64,000 nucleotides of DNA from positions 1-64,000 of the forward strand of contig NZ_FNYD01000002.1 in NCBI RefSeq assembly GCF_900109035.1. Direction: 5' to 3'. Position numbers and translations under genes: made by a program. Of this stretch, positions 37,134-46,662 are shown one piece after another. This DNA is from Cribrihabitans marinus (GTDB lineage: Bacteria > Pseudomonadota > Alphaproteobacteria > Rhodobacterales > Rhodobacteraceae). Under the pieces are notes generated by a model. It made no database searches and was not told the DNA's origin. It worked only from the letters and a program-made list of their open reading frames with translations. The stretch's first letter is position 1, and each line of letters opens with the position of its first letter.

Positions 37134-39230
37134 ATGACCGAAGCCATCCGTTACGAGCGTGTCGGGGACATTGCCGTTCTGGCCGTCGACAATCCACCGG
37201 TCAACGCGCTGGGCCGGGATGTCCGGGTCGGACTGGCCGCCGGCATGGACCGGGCCGAGGCCGAAGGGGCGCGGGCGGTGCTGATTCACGGCACCGGGCG
37301 GACCTTTCCCGCCGGTGCGGATATCCGCGAGTTCGGCAAGCCGCCGACCGAGCCCTTCCTGCCGGACCTGTGCAACCGGATCGAGGCCTCGCCGCTGCTG
37401 GTGGTCAGCGCCATCCACGGCACAGCGCTTGGCGGCGGGCTGGAAGTGGCCCTGTCGACCCACTACCGGATCGCCACGCCCTCGGCCAAGGTCGGCCTGC
37501 CCGAGGTCAACCTGGGCATCCTGCCCGGCGCGGGCGGCACCCAGCGCCTGCCGCGGGTCGCCGGGAGCGAGGCCGCGCTCGACCTGATCACCTCGGCCCG
37601 GCATGTGGGGGCCGAAGAGGCGCTGAAGCTGGGGATCCTCGACCGGATCGCGGAAGGCGAGGCGCGCGAGATCGGGCTGGCCCATGCGCAGGCGCTGCTG
37701 GACGAGGGCGCGCCGCGGCGGCCGGTGGGTGAGATGCCGGCGCCCGAACCGGTCGATTTCGACGCCCGCTACGACGCGGTTCTGAAAAAGGGGCGGGGCC
37801 AGTTGTCGCCCGCCGTGGCGGTGCGCGCGGTCCAGGCCGCCTGCGAACTTCCGTTCGAGCAAGGCATGGCGCGCGAGCGCGAGCTTTTCACCGAGTTGAT
37901 GCAGTCGGACCAGCGCCAGGGCCTGATCCATGCCTTTTTCGCCGAGCGCGCGGTGGGCAAGCTGCCCGAGCTCGATGGCGTGACCCCGCGCGAGGTCGCC
38001 TCGATCGGGGTGATCGGTGGCGGCACGATGGGGGCGGGGATCGCCACGGCGGCGCTGCTGGCGGGGTTGCCGGTGACGCTGCTGGAGATGACCGACAAGG
38101 CCGCCGCCGCCGCGCGGGGCCGGATCGAGCACAACCTGGAAGGCGCGCTGAAGCGCGGAAAGATCAGCAAGGCGCGGTTCGAACGGCTGGCCGGGCAGGA
38201 CCTGAGGATTGCGACAAGCTATGCCGCGCTCTCGGGGTCCGACCTGGTGATCGAGGCGGTGTTCGAGGACATAGAGGTGAAGAAGCAGGTTTTTGCCCAG
38301 CTCGATGCCAGCTGCAAGCCGGGCGCGGTGCTGGCGTCGAACACCTCCTACCTGGACCTGAACGAGATCGCGGCCGCCACGTCGCGTCCGCAGGACGTGA
38401 TCGGGCTGCATTTCTTCTCGCCCGCGCATGTGATGAAGCTGCTCGAGATCGTGGTTGCCGACCGCACCGCGCCAGAGGTGGTGGCGACCGGTTTCGCGCT
38501 GGGCAAGCGGCTGGGCAAGGTCTCGGTCCGGGCGGGGGTTTGCGACGGGTTCATCGGCAACCGCATCCTGGCCGCCTATCGCGCCTGCGCCGAGCACATG
38601 GTGCTGGACGGCGCGACGCCGTTCCAGATCGACGCGGCGGTGCGCGGTTTCGGCTTTGCGATGGGACCCTACGAGGTGTCGGACCTGGCCGGGCTGGACA
38701 TCGGCTGGGCCTCGCGCAAGCGAAAGCGCGCCGCCGGCCTTGACCCCAAGGCGCGCGATGTGACCTATGCCGACAGGCTGTGCGAGGCGGGGCATTTCGG
38801 ACGCAAGACCGGCAAGGGCTACTACATCTACGGGCCGGGCAAATCCGGCGCCGAGCCCAATCCCGAGGTGATGGAGCTGGTCGCCGCCGAACGCGCGGAA
38901 AAGGGCATCACGCCGCGGGAGTTCACCGATCAGGAGATCCTGCGCCGCTACATGGCGGCGATGGTGAACGAGGCCGCCCGTGTGGTCGGCGAGGGGATCG
39001 CGCGCCGTCCGCTGGACGTCGACGTGACCCTTCTGCACGGCTACGGCTTTCCCCGCTATCGCGGCGGCCCGATGAAATGGGCCGACATGGATGGTCTGGA
39101 CGGGTTGCTGGAGGATATCCGCGGCTATGCGCGCGAGGACGATTTCTTCTGGTCGCCGGCGCCGCTGCTTGAGGAGCTGGTGGCCGAGGGGCGCAAGTTC
39201 GACGACCTGAACACCCCGGCGGGCGACTGA
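37134..39230 (+). CDS. Bifunctional enoyl-CoA hydratase / 3-hydroxyacyl-CoA dehydrogenase
   Basis: 698 residues from the ATG after AAGGAAAGG. N-terminal crotonase domain ([32 protein letters not shown] with catalytic Glu), then NAD-binding [13 protein letters not shown] near 300, catalytic His in [15 protein letters not shown], and a C-terminal dehydrogenase helical domain with [12 protein letters not shown]. FadJ/FadB-like. It could also carry out the PaaF/PaaH steps, which are not otherwise seen here. Separated from UPF0261 by 120 bases, so possibly its own promoter. Confidence 0.92.
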   Translation: MTEAIRYERVGDIAVLAVDNPPVNALGRDVRVGLAAGMDRAEAEGARAVLIHGTGRTFPAGADIREFGKPPTEPFLPDLCNRIEASPLLVVSAIHGTALGGGLEVALSTHYRIATPSAKVGLPEVNLGILPGAGGTQRLPRVAGSEAALDLITSARHVGAEEALKLGILDRIAEGEAREIGLAHAQALLDEGAPRRPVGEMPAPEPVDFDARYDAVLKKGRGQLSPAVAVRAVQAACELPFEQGMARERELFTELMQSDQRQGLIHAFFAERAVGKLPELDGVTPREVASIGVIGGGTMGAGIATAALLAGLPVTLLEMTDKAAAAARGRIEHNLEGALKRGKISKARFERLAGQDLRIATSYAALSGSDLVIEAVFEDIEVKKQVFAQLDASCKPGAVLASNTSYLDLNEIAAATSRPQDVIGLHFFSPAHVMKLLEIVVADRTAPEVVATGFALGKRLGKVSVRAGVCDGFIGNRILAAYRACAEHMVLDGATPFQIDAAVRGFGFAMGPYEVSDLAGLDIGWASRKRKRAAGLDPKARDVTYADRLCEAGHFGRKTGKGYYIYGPGKSGAEPNPEVMELVAAERAEKGITPREFTDQEILRRYMAAMVNEAARVVGEGIARRPLDVDVTLLHGYGFPRYRGGPMKWADMDGLDGLLEDIRGYAREDDFFWSPAPLLEELVAEGRKFDDLNTPAGD

Positions 39231-39232
39231 GC

Positions 39233-39649
39233 GTGCCGGGCGAGGGCCCACGGCCGGCGCGATCCGGCTGTCAGGACCATGTGGGTTATGAGATCGAGCG
39301 CGGCGGCGAGAACGGGTGCGCGCGCTGCGTTCTTCGGGTCGGTCCCGAGCATCTGAACCGTCACGGGATCCTGCATGGCGGGGTCGCGGCGATGCTGCTG
39401 GACGTGGCCTGCGGCAACACCGCCGGCGCGATGTTCGACGCCGGGGATCCGCCGCTGGTCCTGACGGTATCGCTGAGCACGCAATTCGTGGCGCCGGCGC
39501 GCGCGGGCCAAGTGGTTGCGACCGGAAGACCGGCCGGCGGCGGCGCAAGGCTGGCGTATGTGACCGGCGAACTGCGCGACGATCGCGACCGGCTGATCGC
39601 CACGGCGGCGGGGGTTTTCAAGCGCGGGCCGAAGGACCGTGCCGGCTGA
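39233..39649 (+). CDS. PaaI-family hotdog thioesterase
   Basis: 138 residues from a GTG two bases after the bifunctional hydratase gene. Hotdog active-site segment HGGVAAMLLDVACGNTA with HGG and Asp. Acyl-CoA thioesterase of broad or unknown substrate; likely co-transcribed with the beta-oxidation enzyme. Distinct from the PaaI at 10426. Confidence 0.82.
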   Translation: MPGEGPRPARSGCQDHVGYEIERGGENGCARCVLRVGPEHLNRHGILHGGVAAMLLDVACGNTAGAMFDAGDPPLVLTVSLSTQFVAPARAGQVVATGRPAGGGARLAYVTGELRDDRDRLIATAAGVFKRGPKDRAG

Positions 39650-39655
39650 ATCCAC

Positions 39656-40345
39656 TCAGGCGGGAACGCCGTCGGCGGCCGTGCGGATCGCCCGGATATT
39701 GTCGCCATAGACCCGCGGCTGCGCGACCGAGCCACCACGGAACACCGCCGAGCCGGCGACCAGCACATCGGCGCCGGCCTGCACCACCAGCGGCGCGGTT
39801 TTTGGGTCGACCCCGCCATCGACCTCGATATGCACCGGCCGGTCTCCGATCATGGCGCGCAGCTGTCGGATCTTGCCGGTCATGTCGATGAAGGACTGCC
39901 CGCCGAAGCCGGGGTTCACCGTCATCACGCAGACCAGATCGGCCAGGTCCAGCAGATGCGCCACCGCCTCGGCCGGCGTGCCGGGGTTGAGCGCCACGCC
40001 GGCCTTCATCCCCGCCGCGCGGATCGCCTGAAGCGTACGATGGATATGCGGGCCGGCCTCGACATGCGCGGTCAGGATATCGGCGCCGGCCTGGGCATAG
40101 GCGTCGATATAGGGGTCGACCGGCGCGATCATCAGGTGCACGTCCATCACCGTCTTCACATGCGGGCGGAACGCTTTTACCGCCGGCGGACCGAAGGTCA
40201 GGTTGGGCACGAAATGGCCGTCCATCACGTCCACATGCACCCAATCGGCGCCCTGCTCCTCGATGGCGCGGATCTCGGCACCGAAATTGGCGAAGTCGGC
40301 GGACAGGATCGAGGGTGCGATCCGGGTCTTTCTGTCGAAGGTCAT
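39656..40345 (-). CDS. rpe: Ribulose-phosphate 3-epimerase
   Basis: 229 residues. TIM-barrel with SILSADFANFG (Ser, Asp), VHVDVMDGHFVPN (His/Asp metal ligands), DVHLMI, VNPGFGGQSF and VDGGVDPKTA, all expected Rpe motifs. Interconverts ribulose-5-P and xylulose-5-P in the pentose phosphate or Calvin cycle. Convergent with the thioesterase gene, with only six bases between. Confidence 0.95.
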   Translation of the reverse strand: MTFDRKTRIAPSILSADFANFGAEIRAIEEQGADWVHVDVMDGHFVPNLTFGPPAVKAFRPHVKTVMDVHLMIAPVDPYIDAYAQAGADILTAHVEAGPHIHRTLQAIRAAGMKAGVALNPGTPAEAVAHLLDLADLVCVMTVNPGFGGQSFIDMTGKIRQLRAMIGDRPVHIEVDGGVDPKTAPLVVQAGADVLVAGSAVFRGGSVAQPRVYGDNIRAIRTAADGVPA

Positions 40346-40517
40346 GGGCGGGCACCGGGTTTGGACATGTCGTTTCGCGCCATATAGCCGCTCCGGGCGG
40401 CAAGGAACAGCCCCGCACGGGTGCCTATGGCGCCGAAACGGTTTGCCGGAGGCGGGCCAAGCGCCTAGGGATTGTCTGGCTGCAGCTAATCGCGACCAAA
40501 AGGCGGGGAGGGGTTTC

Positions 40518-40538
40518 ATGAGCCGGCGCGCGCGATGA
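40518..40538 (+). CDS. Six-codon leader ORF coupled to EamA gene (putative)
   Basis: ATG-AGC-CGG-CGC-GCG-CGA-TGA encodes MSRRAR and is preceded by a better purine-rich site (GGGGAGGGG) than the transporter itself has. Its TGA overlaps the transporter ATG (ATGA). It could couple or tune translation of the exporter. Expression is unproven and chance is possible. Confidence 0.3.
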   Translation: MSRRAR

Positions 40539-41380
40539 GCGGAACGGTCTTTGCCGTCGTGCTGCTGGCCGCGGCCCTGCATGCCGGGTGGAATGCGCTG
40601 GTCAAGGGCGGCGCGGACAAGGCGGCGGCGATGGCCGCGGTGGTCATCGGGCAGGGGTCGGCCGCGATTCTGTTGCTGCCCTTCGCACCGATCCCCGATC
40701 CGGCCTGCTGGCCTTATCTTCTCGGCGGTGTCCTGCTGCATCTGGGCTATCAGCTCTTCCTGATGAAATCCTACAGCATCGGCGATCTCACCCAAGTCTA
40801 TCCGATCGCGCGCGGTGTCGCGCCGCTGATCGTGGCGGGGGTCTCGGTCCTGTTGCTGGGCGTCCGGTTCAGCCAGGTCGAACTGCTGGCGATGGGCCTG
40901 ATCTCGGTCGGCATCGCCTCGATCAGCCTGACCCGGCGCGCCGACGGGCTGTTCCAGGTCAAGGCGGCGGGGCTGGCGCTGATCACCGGGATGTTCATCG
41001 CCTCCTATTCGCTGGTCGACGGGCAGGGCGCGCGGATCGCGGGCACCGCACTGGGGTTCTTCGCGCTGCTATCGATCCTCAATACCGTGGGGTTTGTGCT
41101 GGTGGCGGCGGTGGCGCGTCCGGGGCTGGTGCGGCGTGGCCTGGCGATGCGGCGCACGGCGCTGTTCGGCGGCGGCGCATCCTTTCTGGCCTATCTGCTG
41201 GTGGTCTGGGGCTTCACCCAGGCGCCCATCGCGCTGGTCACGGCGCTGCGCGAGGTGTCGATCGTCTTTGCGCTGATCCTGGGCGTCACGATCCTGCGCG
41301 AGCCGGTCAACCTGGCCAAGGTCGCCTCGACCGCGCTGACCCTCTCCGGGGCGCTCTTGCTGCGGCTGGGGCGCAGCTGA
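40535..41380 (+). CDS. EamA/DMT-family inner-membrane transporter
   Basis: 281 residues, about ten hydrophobic segments in two EamA repeats (PIARGVAPLIVAG in the first, ALVTALREVSIVFALILGV in the second). Drug/metabolite exporter superfamily; substrate not predictable. Starts within a short upstream ORF. Convergent with the glycan-cluster methyltransferase. Confidence 0.88.
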   Translation: MSGTVFAVVLLAAALHAGWNALVKGGADKAAAMAAVVIGQGSAAILLLPFAPIPDPACWPYLLGGVLLHLGYQLFLMKSYSIGDLTQVYPIARGVAPLIVAGVSVLLLGVRFSQVELLAMGLISVGIASISLTRRADGLFQVKAAGLALITGMFIASYSLVDGQGARIAGTALGFFALLSILNTVGFVLVAAVARPGLVRRGLAMRRTALFGGGASFLAYLLVVWGFTQAPIALVTALREVSIVFALILGVTILREPVNLAKVASTALTLSGALLLRLGRS

Positions 41381-41392
41381 CGCCCCCTCGCG

Positions 41393-41869
41393 TCAGGCGC
41401 GGTAGAACAGATAGCGGTCACGCGCGATGGTTTCCGGGCCCGGCACCTGTTCGAATCCGGTCAGCGGCTGGCCCGACACCAGCAGCCCGCCGGGGGCCAT
41501 GACGCGGGCGATGCGCGGGCTCAACCGAGCGGCCTCGGCCACGTCGTCGGCCTTGATCCCCTGGCCGAAATCGTAGTGCGCCAGCGCAAAGCGCGCGCCC
41601 TCGTCGGCCAGCCGGTCCAGCATCTCCTCGGCCTCGCCCATCAGGAAATCCGCCTCGGGCGGGACGCAGGACGGATGGCATTGCAGCACCCGGTCCATCA
41701 CCCGGATGCGGCGGTCGGGCAGGATCTCGCGCAGGTGATCATAGGTCCGGCCATTGCCCAGCCCCATGTCCAGCACATCGCCGGGCAGGTCCGCGATCTG
41801 CCCGGCGGCCCAGTTCAGGCCGTCGCGTTGGGCGCTCAGGCGGCGCAGCATGGAATCCAGTCGGCTCAT
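41393..41869 (-). CDS. Small class I SAM methyltransferase (Methyltransf_17-like)
   Basis: 158 residues with DMGLGNGRTYDHLRE as SAM motif and GGLLVSGQP late in the fold. Clearly homologous to the protein at 57858-58373 (shared LGLGNGRTY, PEA, LAPGGL positions). Last gene of the eight-gene glycan operon, five bases after the deacetylase-like gene. Substrate unknown. Confidence 0.75.
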   Translation of the reverse strand: MSRLDSMLRRLSAQRDGLNWAAGQIADLPGDVLDMGLGNGRTYDHLREILPDRRIRVMDRVLQCHPSCVPPEADFLMGEAEEMLDRLADEGARFALAHYDFGQGIKADDVAEAARLSPRIARVMAPGGLLVSGQPLTGFEQVPGPETIARDRYLFYRA

Positions 41870-41874
41870 GTCGG

Positions 41875-42630
41875 TCAGTCCTCGGTCGGGGCGGTCCAGG
41901 GGCGGGCGGGCCCGTCCAGAAGGCGGGTCAGAACCGCGCGGGAGAAGGCCCAGATGTCCTCATCATGGACGAGGTGGTGGGTCAACAGCCCGTAGGGCTC
42001 GTCGGGATCGGTCCGGCCGGTGCGCCGGTCGCGCAGATCGGCGGTCAGCTGTGCGATCAGGGATTCGGCGGGCAGCAAACCGCGGGTGCCGTGCCAGTCG
42101 ATCGGATCGAGATGGGTGTTCACCTGCGCCAGGCCCGGCGCCGCCTCGGGCAGCGGGCGCGGCCTGGCGGTGGAGAGGACGCGAAAGCCCAGAGCGGGCA
42201 GCCCCACGGTGACGTCGCCGGCGATCCGGTTCCAGGGCGGCACAAAGACCGGCCGCAGCGCGGGACCGAAGAGATCGCGCAGCCGGCGCAGCCCCGAGGC
42301 GGCGTCCTCCAGTGCCAGGCCTGCCAGGCGATGCGCGCCGAACTCGGCTTTCTTGTCGCCGGCCGGCGCGTGGTTTTCATGGGCCCAGCCATGCACCAGC
42401 GGGATCAGCTGCGGATGCTGCGCCACGTGACGGGCAAGCGCGGGATCTGCGCGGGCGGGAATTACCGCGAGATGCACCGGCATGTCTAAAGCGCGCGACA
42501 GGACCGACAGCCGCTCCAGCGCCGGGCTGGGCGCCACCGCATCGTCGTCCCGCCACCAGAGCGGCAGGGTCAGCCCGCCCCGCCGCCACAGCGCAAGTTC
42601 GGCATCCAGCTCTCGCCATTCCGCGATCAT
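41875..42630 (-). CDS. Polysaccharide-deacetylase-like protein
   Basis: 251 residues. Features of the NodB-like barrel: WWRDDDAV near residue 25 (Asp pair), VHGWAHENHAP (His ligands) near 80, and FVPPWNRIAGDV around 130, with a DPIDWH motif later. No signal peptide, so probably cytoplasmic. Starts with an ATGA overlap with the glycosyltransferase gene. Likely trims an acyl group in glycan building. Confidence 0.75.
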   Translation of the reverse strand: MIAEWRELDAELALWRRGGLTLPLWWRDDDAVAPSPALERLSVLSRALDMPVHLAVIPARADPALARHVAQHPQLIPLVHGWAHENHAPAGDKKAEFGAHRLAGLALEDAASGLRRLRDLFGPALRPVFVPPWNRIAGDVTVGLPALGFRVLSTARPRPLPEAAPGLAQVNTHLDPIDWHGTRGLLPAESLIAQLTADLRDRRTGRTDPDEPYGLLTHHLVHDEDIWAFSRAVLTRLLDGPARPWTAPTED

Positions 42631-43769
42631 CGCACCCCCTCCGCCAGGTTGGTGGCGATGCGCACGGTCTCGGCCGCGCCGGCGAAGTTGAGATCGCACG
42701 CGGGTTGGCGGCCGGCGGCGATCACCCGGCGCAGCGCATCGGTCAGGGCCGCCGGCTGCGCCGCATCGCTGCGCAGGACGGCGATGTTCGGGCGCCGCGC
42801 CAAGCTCTCGGCGCGCAGGCCCTGCTCGACCTCGTTGCCGGCATCGAAGGGGACAAGGACGGCCGGAACACCGCTTTGCAGAAGGTCCATGGCGGTATTG
42901 TAGCCGCACATGCTGACCGAGGCCGCCGCGACATGCAGCATCTGCCGGAACTCCGGGCGCGCCGTCTCGACCGTCACCGGCAGGCCGTTTGCCTCCGCGC
43001 TCAGTGTGTCGACAAGGGGGCCTGCCCCGGCGCCGCCGACCAGTAGCCGCCAGGGTGTTTCGGGCATGCGCCGCGCCGCGCCAATCGCCGCCCGGAACAG
43101 TGGTGCGCCGACCGGGCCGCCGCCGGCGCTGACCAGGATCTCTCCGGCGCCCGGCCCGGCCGGGTCCGGCGCAGCGGCGGGCGGTGCGACATAGCCGGTA
43201 TAGACCAGCTTGCCCGCCGCGTCCGGCGTCACCGGCCAACTCTGCTCCAGGCGGGTGATCGCGGGGTCTGAATGCACCAGAACGGCGTCATAGAACCGCG
43301 CGATCAGGTCCGCGGCCTGTGCCGCCTTGGCGGGTTTCGACGGCGGCGCGAGGATGTCGCGGACCGAGGACAGGATCACGGGCGACCGGGTCATGGCGCG
43401 CGCCGCCTCCAGCAGCGCGGTGAACTCGGCCCCCAGGCTGCGGCGGCCGAAGGGGAAGAGCTCGGTGACCAGGATCTGCGGGGCGATCTTGTCCAGCGCG
43501 GTCAGCAGCGTCGCGCGCCGGTCATCGAGATACCGTGCATCGGCCGGCTCGCCGGCCTCGGTCAGAAGCCGGGTGAAATCGGTGCCGTCCGAGCGCAGCG
43601 GCGGCAATGGCACAAGATCGACGCCGGAAAGGTCGAGCTGCGGCGCCGGCATCCCGCCGCTGACCAGCGTGACCCGGTGCCCGGCACCTGAGAAGGCGCG
43701 GGCCAGCGTGGCGGCGCGGCTCAGATGGCCGGTGCCCAGCAGATGCGTGACGACGATCATCACCCTCAT
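42627..43769 (-). CDS. Glycosyltransferase, MurG/GT28-like
   Basis: 380 residues. N-terminal VVTHLLGTGHLSRAATLARAFSGAGH (GT-B glycine loop) and C-terminal ILVSAGGGPVGAPLF, CGYNTAMDLLQSGVPAVLVPF with Glu/Gln nucleotide-contact region. Related in pattern to the product at 46659-47876. Overlaps the histidine phosphatase gene by four bases. Confidence 0.8.
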   Translation of the reverse strand: MRVMIVVTHLLGTGHLSRAATLARAFSGAGHRVTLVSGGMPAPQLDLSGVDLVPLPPLRSDGTDFTRLLTEAGEPADARYLDDRRATLLTALDKIAPQILVTELFPFGRRSLGAEFTALLEAARAMTRSPVILSSVRDILAPPSKPAKAAQAADLIARFYDAVLVHSDPAITRLEQSWPVTPDAAGKLVYTGYVAPPAAAPDPAGPGAGEILVSAGGGPVGAPLFRAAIGAARRMPETPWRLLVGGAGAGPLVDTLSAEANGLPVTVETARPEFRQMLHVAAASVSMCGYNTAMDLLQSGVPAVLVPFDAGNEVEQGLRAESLARRPNIAVLRSDAAQPAALTDALRRVIAAGRQPACDLNFAGAAETVRIATNLAEGVR

Positions 43770-44353
43770 GGCGCGGCCTTGCGCGGGATCAGGCGCAGCG
43801 GGTCCGGATCCGGCGTCATGCTGTCCAGCTCGACGACATAGAGCCGGTTGCGCTTGATCCGGAACGGTGCGGGGCCGGAGAAATCCCAGCCATGCGCGCG
43901 CGCAAGAACGACCCGCATGATGCCGATATGACAGACCGCGACCGCATCGCCGCGCAGATGGTCCAGCCAGGGGGCAAGCCGGTCCCAAAGCTCGGCGGGG
44001 CTTTCGCCGCCCGGGGCGCGATACTGCCAGCCCCAGTCCTCGATATGGCGAAAGCCGCTGCCCGGCTCGGCCAGCAGGTCGGTGCCGTGCCGGCCTTCCC
44101 AATCGCCCCAGTTCATCTCGGTCAGTTCCGGCGCGGTGCGCGGTGCGCACCCGGCCACCAGTTCCGCGGTCTCGCGGGCGCGGGACAGGGGGCTGGACCA
44201 CAGCGCGGCGCGTTCCCAGGGCGCCGGCAGGGCAAGGCCGGACAGTTCTTGCCGCGCGGCCTCGTCCAGCGCGATGTCGCTGCGGCCCTGGATCCGCCCG
44301 GCGCGGTTCCAGGCGGTATGGCCGTGGCGCAGCATGGCGATCCGGCGCCTCAC
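43766..44353 (-). CDS. Histidine phosphatase family protein
   Basis: 195 residues from a GTG overlapping the upstream stop (GTGA). LRHGHTAWNRAGRIQGRSD contains the phosphorylated His of the phosphoglycerate mutase/CobC superfamily; Glu in EMNWGDWEGR and second His in AVCHIGIMR complete the site. Unusually it is embedded among glycosyltransferases, so it may dephosphorylate a sugar-phosphate intermediate. Confidence 0.85.
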   Translation of the reverse strand: MRRRIAMLRHGHTAWNRAGRIQGRSDIALDEAARQELSGLALPAPWERAALWSSPLSRARETAELVAGCAPRTAPELTEMNWGDWEGRHGTDLLAEPGSGFRHIEDWGWQYRAPGGESPAELWDRLAPWLDHLRGDAVAVCHIGIMRVVLARAHGWDFSGPAPFRIKRNRLYVVELDSMTPDPDPLRLIPRKAAP

Positions 44354-45426
44354 GGCTGGGTCTCCAGCAGCGGGGCGACGGCGGCGGCGAAGATGTTTGT
44401 GGCGGCCGGCAGCAGGTGGTCCCGTTCGATCATCTTGCGCGCCGCGGCACCGCGCGCAAGGCGGGTGTCGGGATCGGCGAGCAGGCGGCGGATCATGCTG
44501 GCCAGCGCAGGCGGGCCGGCATCGGGCGCCGGGTAGTGGCCCGACAGCAGCACGTCGCGTACGCCGGGCCGGTCCTGGGCCACCACCGGCAATCCGGCGG
44601 CCTGCGCCTCGAGATAGACCATGCCGAAGGCCTCGTTCACGCCGGGCCACAGGAACAACGCGGCGCGGCCATAGGCGGCCTGCATTCGGGCCGGATCCAG
44701 CTCGCCCAGGAACCGCACCTTGTCGCCATAGGGGGCCATCAGGTCCTCGACCCGGGCGCGGGCCGGGCCGTCGCCGGCGATCTCAAGCCGCCAGTCACCA
44801 CCCAGATGTGCCAGCGTCTCGGCGATGATCCGGTAGGAGGCCAGCTTGTCGCCCTCGCGCATCATGCCGGCGCACAGCATCGGTCCGTTGCGCGGCCCGG
44901 CCGGCGGCAGGCCCGTGCGCGGCAGGAAGGGCGGCAGATGCACCAGGGCCTGATCCCCGAACCGTTCGCGTTGCAGGGTGATCAGGTCGTTCTGCGTGAG
45001 GTAGAAAATCACCTCGGCCGCGTCGCAGGCGGTATGCGCATCGCGGGCAAAGCCGGACCAGGCGCCGTCCAGCCGGCTGGTGGCGCGGGTGCTTTCGACC
45101 TGAACATAGGGGATGTTCCGGGCCCGGCAGATCGCCGGGCCGATGAGGTCCGGGGCCTTGTAGTAGTTGTGATAGGTGATCCACAGCGCGGTGTCCTGCG
45201 GCAGCTCCTCCGTCAATCGGTCGACCTCGGACCGGGCCGAGGCGCGCAGCCCCGATTGCAGCGCCGGGTCGCCCGTGCGGTCGTAGATCCGCAGTTCCGA
45301 GGCCAGCGACACTTCCAGGCCGGCCTCGTGGATCACCGTCATCAGGTTGCGCGCCATCTCGCGGTCGCCCGACGGCACCGGGTTGCGCGGCGATTTCATC
45401 GGGGCGTAGAAGGCGACCCGCCGCAC
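44350..45426 (-). CDS. Glycosyltransferase, GT4-like
   Basis: 358 residues from a GTG. N-terminal VAFYAPMKSPRNPVPSGDREMARNL; C-terminal LWPGVNEAFGMVYLEAQAAGLPVVA is the E-x7-E donor-binding motif of retaining GT4 enzymes. Three bases downstream of the next glycosyltransferase gene. Cytoplasmic. Confidence 0.86.
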   Translation of the reverse strand: MRRVAFYAPMKSPRNPVPSGDREMARNLMTVIHEAGLEVSLASELRIYDRTGDPALQSGLRASARSEVDRLTEELPQDTALWITYHNYYKAPDLIGPAICRARNIPYVQVESTRATSRLDGAWSGFARDAHTACDAAEVIFYLTQNDLITLQRERFGDQALVHLPPFLPRTGLPPAGPRNGPMLCAGMMREGDKLASYRIIAETLAHLGGDWRLEIAGDGPARARVEDLMAPYGDKVRFLGELDPARMQAAYGRAALFLWPGVNEAFGMVYLEAQAAGLPVVAQDRPGVRDVLLSGHYPAPDAGPPALASMIRRLLADPDTRLARGAAARKMIERDHLLPAATNIFAAAVAPLLETQP

Positions 45427-45429
45427 CGC

Positions 45430-46662
45430 TCAGGTTCCGCAGAGCGCGGTCAGCCGCGCCGACAGGTGGGCGATGCCGGGCGGCATGGTGAACTCGGCCA
45501 GCAGCCGCACGCGGGCGGCCTCGGCCATGCGGGTCCGCGCGGCGGGGTCGGCGGCAAGCTCGGCCATCGCGTTGGCCTGGGCTTGCGGGTCGTCGCTGAC
45601 CAGCACGCCGTGGGTGCCGCTGTCGATGAATTCGGGGATTGCCGATACCGGTGTCGACAGGATCGGCAGCAGTTGCGAGGCCGCCTCCATCAACACGTTG
45701 GGCAGCCCGTCGCGGTCGCCGTCCGCGGCCACGCGGCTGGGCAGCACGAACAGATCCGCAGCCCGCATCGCGTCGATCACCTCGGGCTGGTCGCAGGCGC
45801 CGCGCCAGGTGATGCGATGGGCCACGCCCGCCGCCTCGGCCTGCGCGCGCAGGGTGTCGCCCAATTCGCCGCCGCCGATATGGGTCCAGTGCCAGTCCAG
45901 GCCGACAGGCAGCAGGGCCAGCGCGGCGATCAGCCGGTCAAAGCCCTTCTTCTCGACCAGCCGGCCGACCGAGAGCATCCCGAACCGGGAACCGGGCGCT
46001 CGCCGGGGCGGGTCGGGAAAACGGCTCAGGTCCAGCCCGTGATAGACCAGATCGACACGCCCCGGATCATCGGCCAGTTGCCGCAGGTGCTCTGCCCCGA
46101 AAGCGGTGCAGGTGGCGCCGAACGCGGCGCCGTGGGTGCCGGCCTGCAGCTTTTCGCGGATCTCCCATTCCGGCGAGGTCCAGATGTCCTTGGCGTGGGC
46201 GGAAAAGCTCCAGGGCAGGCCGCGCATGATCGCGGCGTAGCGCGCGACCGAGGACGGCGTGTGCAGGAAATGCGCATAGAGCGCCTCGGTGCCCGGCGGC
46301 AACTCGGCGGCCAGCACGCAGGCTTGTCCGAACCGCCGGATGCGGTTGTGGCTGCGGTCGCGGGCCAGGTCGGCGCGCCATGTCCGGTAGGCAAGCGTAT
46401 AGCCCGGCAAGGCCCGCGCCGCTGCCCGGGCGCGCCAGACGCGGTCGGTTTCCTGGTAGAGGTATTCCGGCAGATATCGCACCCGCGCCCGCAACCTGTC
46501 ATGCAGCGGGTGGCGCTTGGTGTCCGTGGGGTGGCGCAGCGACCATATGTCGAAATGGTGCCCGGCTTCCTCCAGCGCGACCAGTTCCTGAGCGATGAAG
46601 GTCTCGGACAGCCTCGGCCAGCCCTTGACCACGACCGCCAGCGCCGGATCCCGCACCGTCAT
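45430..46662 (-). CDS. Glycosyltransferase, GT4-like
   Basis: 410 residues. VVVKGWPRLSETFIAQELVALEEAG at the N-terminus, LSVGRLVEKKGFDRLIAALALL in the linker, and VLPSRVAADGDRDGLPNVLMEA as the donor-binding loop, the arrangement of colanic-acid WcaL/AmsK-type enzymes. ATGA overlap with the GT28-like gene upstream. Confidence 0.88.
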   Translation of the reverse strand: MTVRDPALAVVVKGWPRLSETFIAQELVALEEAGHHFDIWSLRHPTDTKRHPLHDRLRARVRYLPEYLYQETDRVWRARAAARALPGYTLAYRTWRADLARDRSHNRIRRFGQACVLAAELPPGTEALYAHFLHTPSSVARYAAIMRGLPWSFSAHAKDIWTSPEWEIREKLQAGTHGAAFGATCTAFGAEHLRQLADDPGRVDLVYHGLDLSRFPDPPRRAPGSRFGMLSVGRLVEKKGFDRLIAALALLPVGLDWHWTHIGGGELGDTLRAQAEAAGVAHRITWRGACDQPEVIDAMRAADLFVLPSRVAADGDRDGLPNVLMEAASQLLPILSTPVSAIPEFIDSGTHGVLVSDDPQAQANAMAELAADPAARTRMAEAARVRLLAEFTMPPGIAHLSARLTALCGT

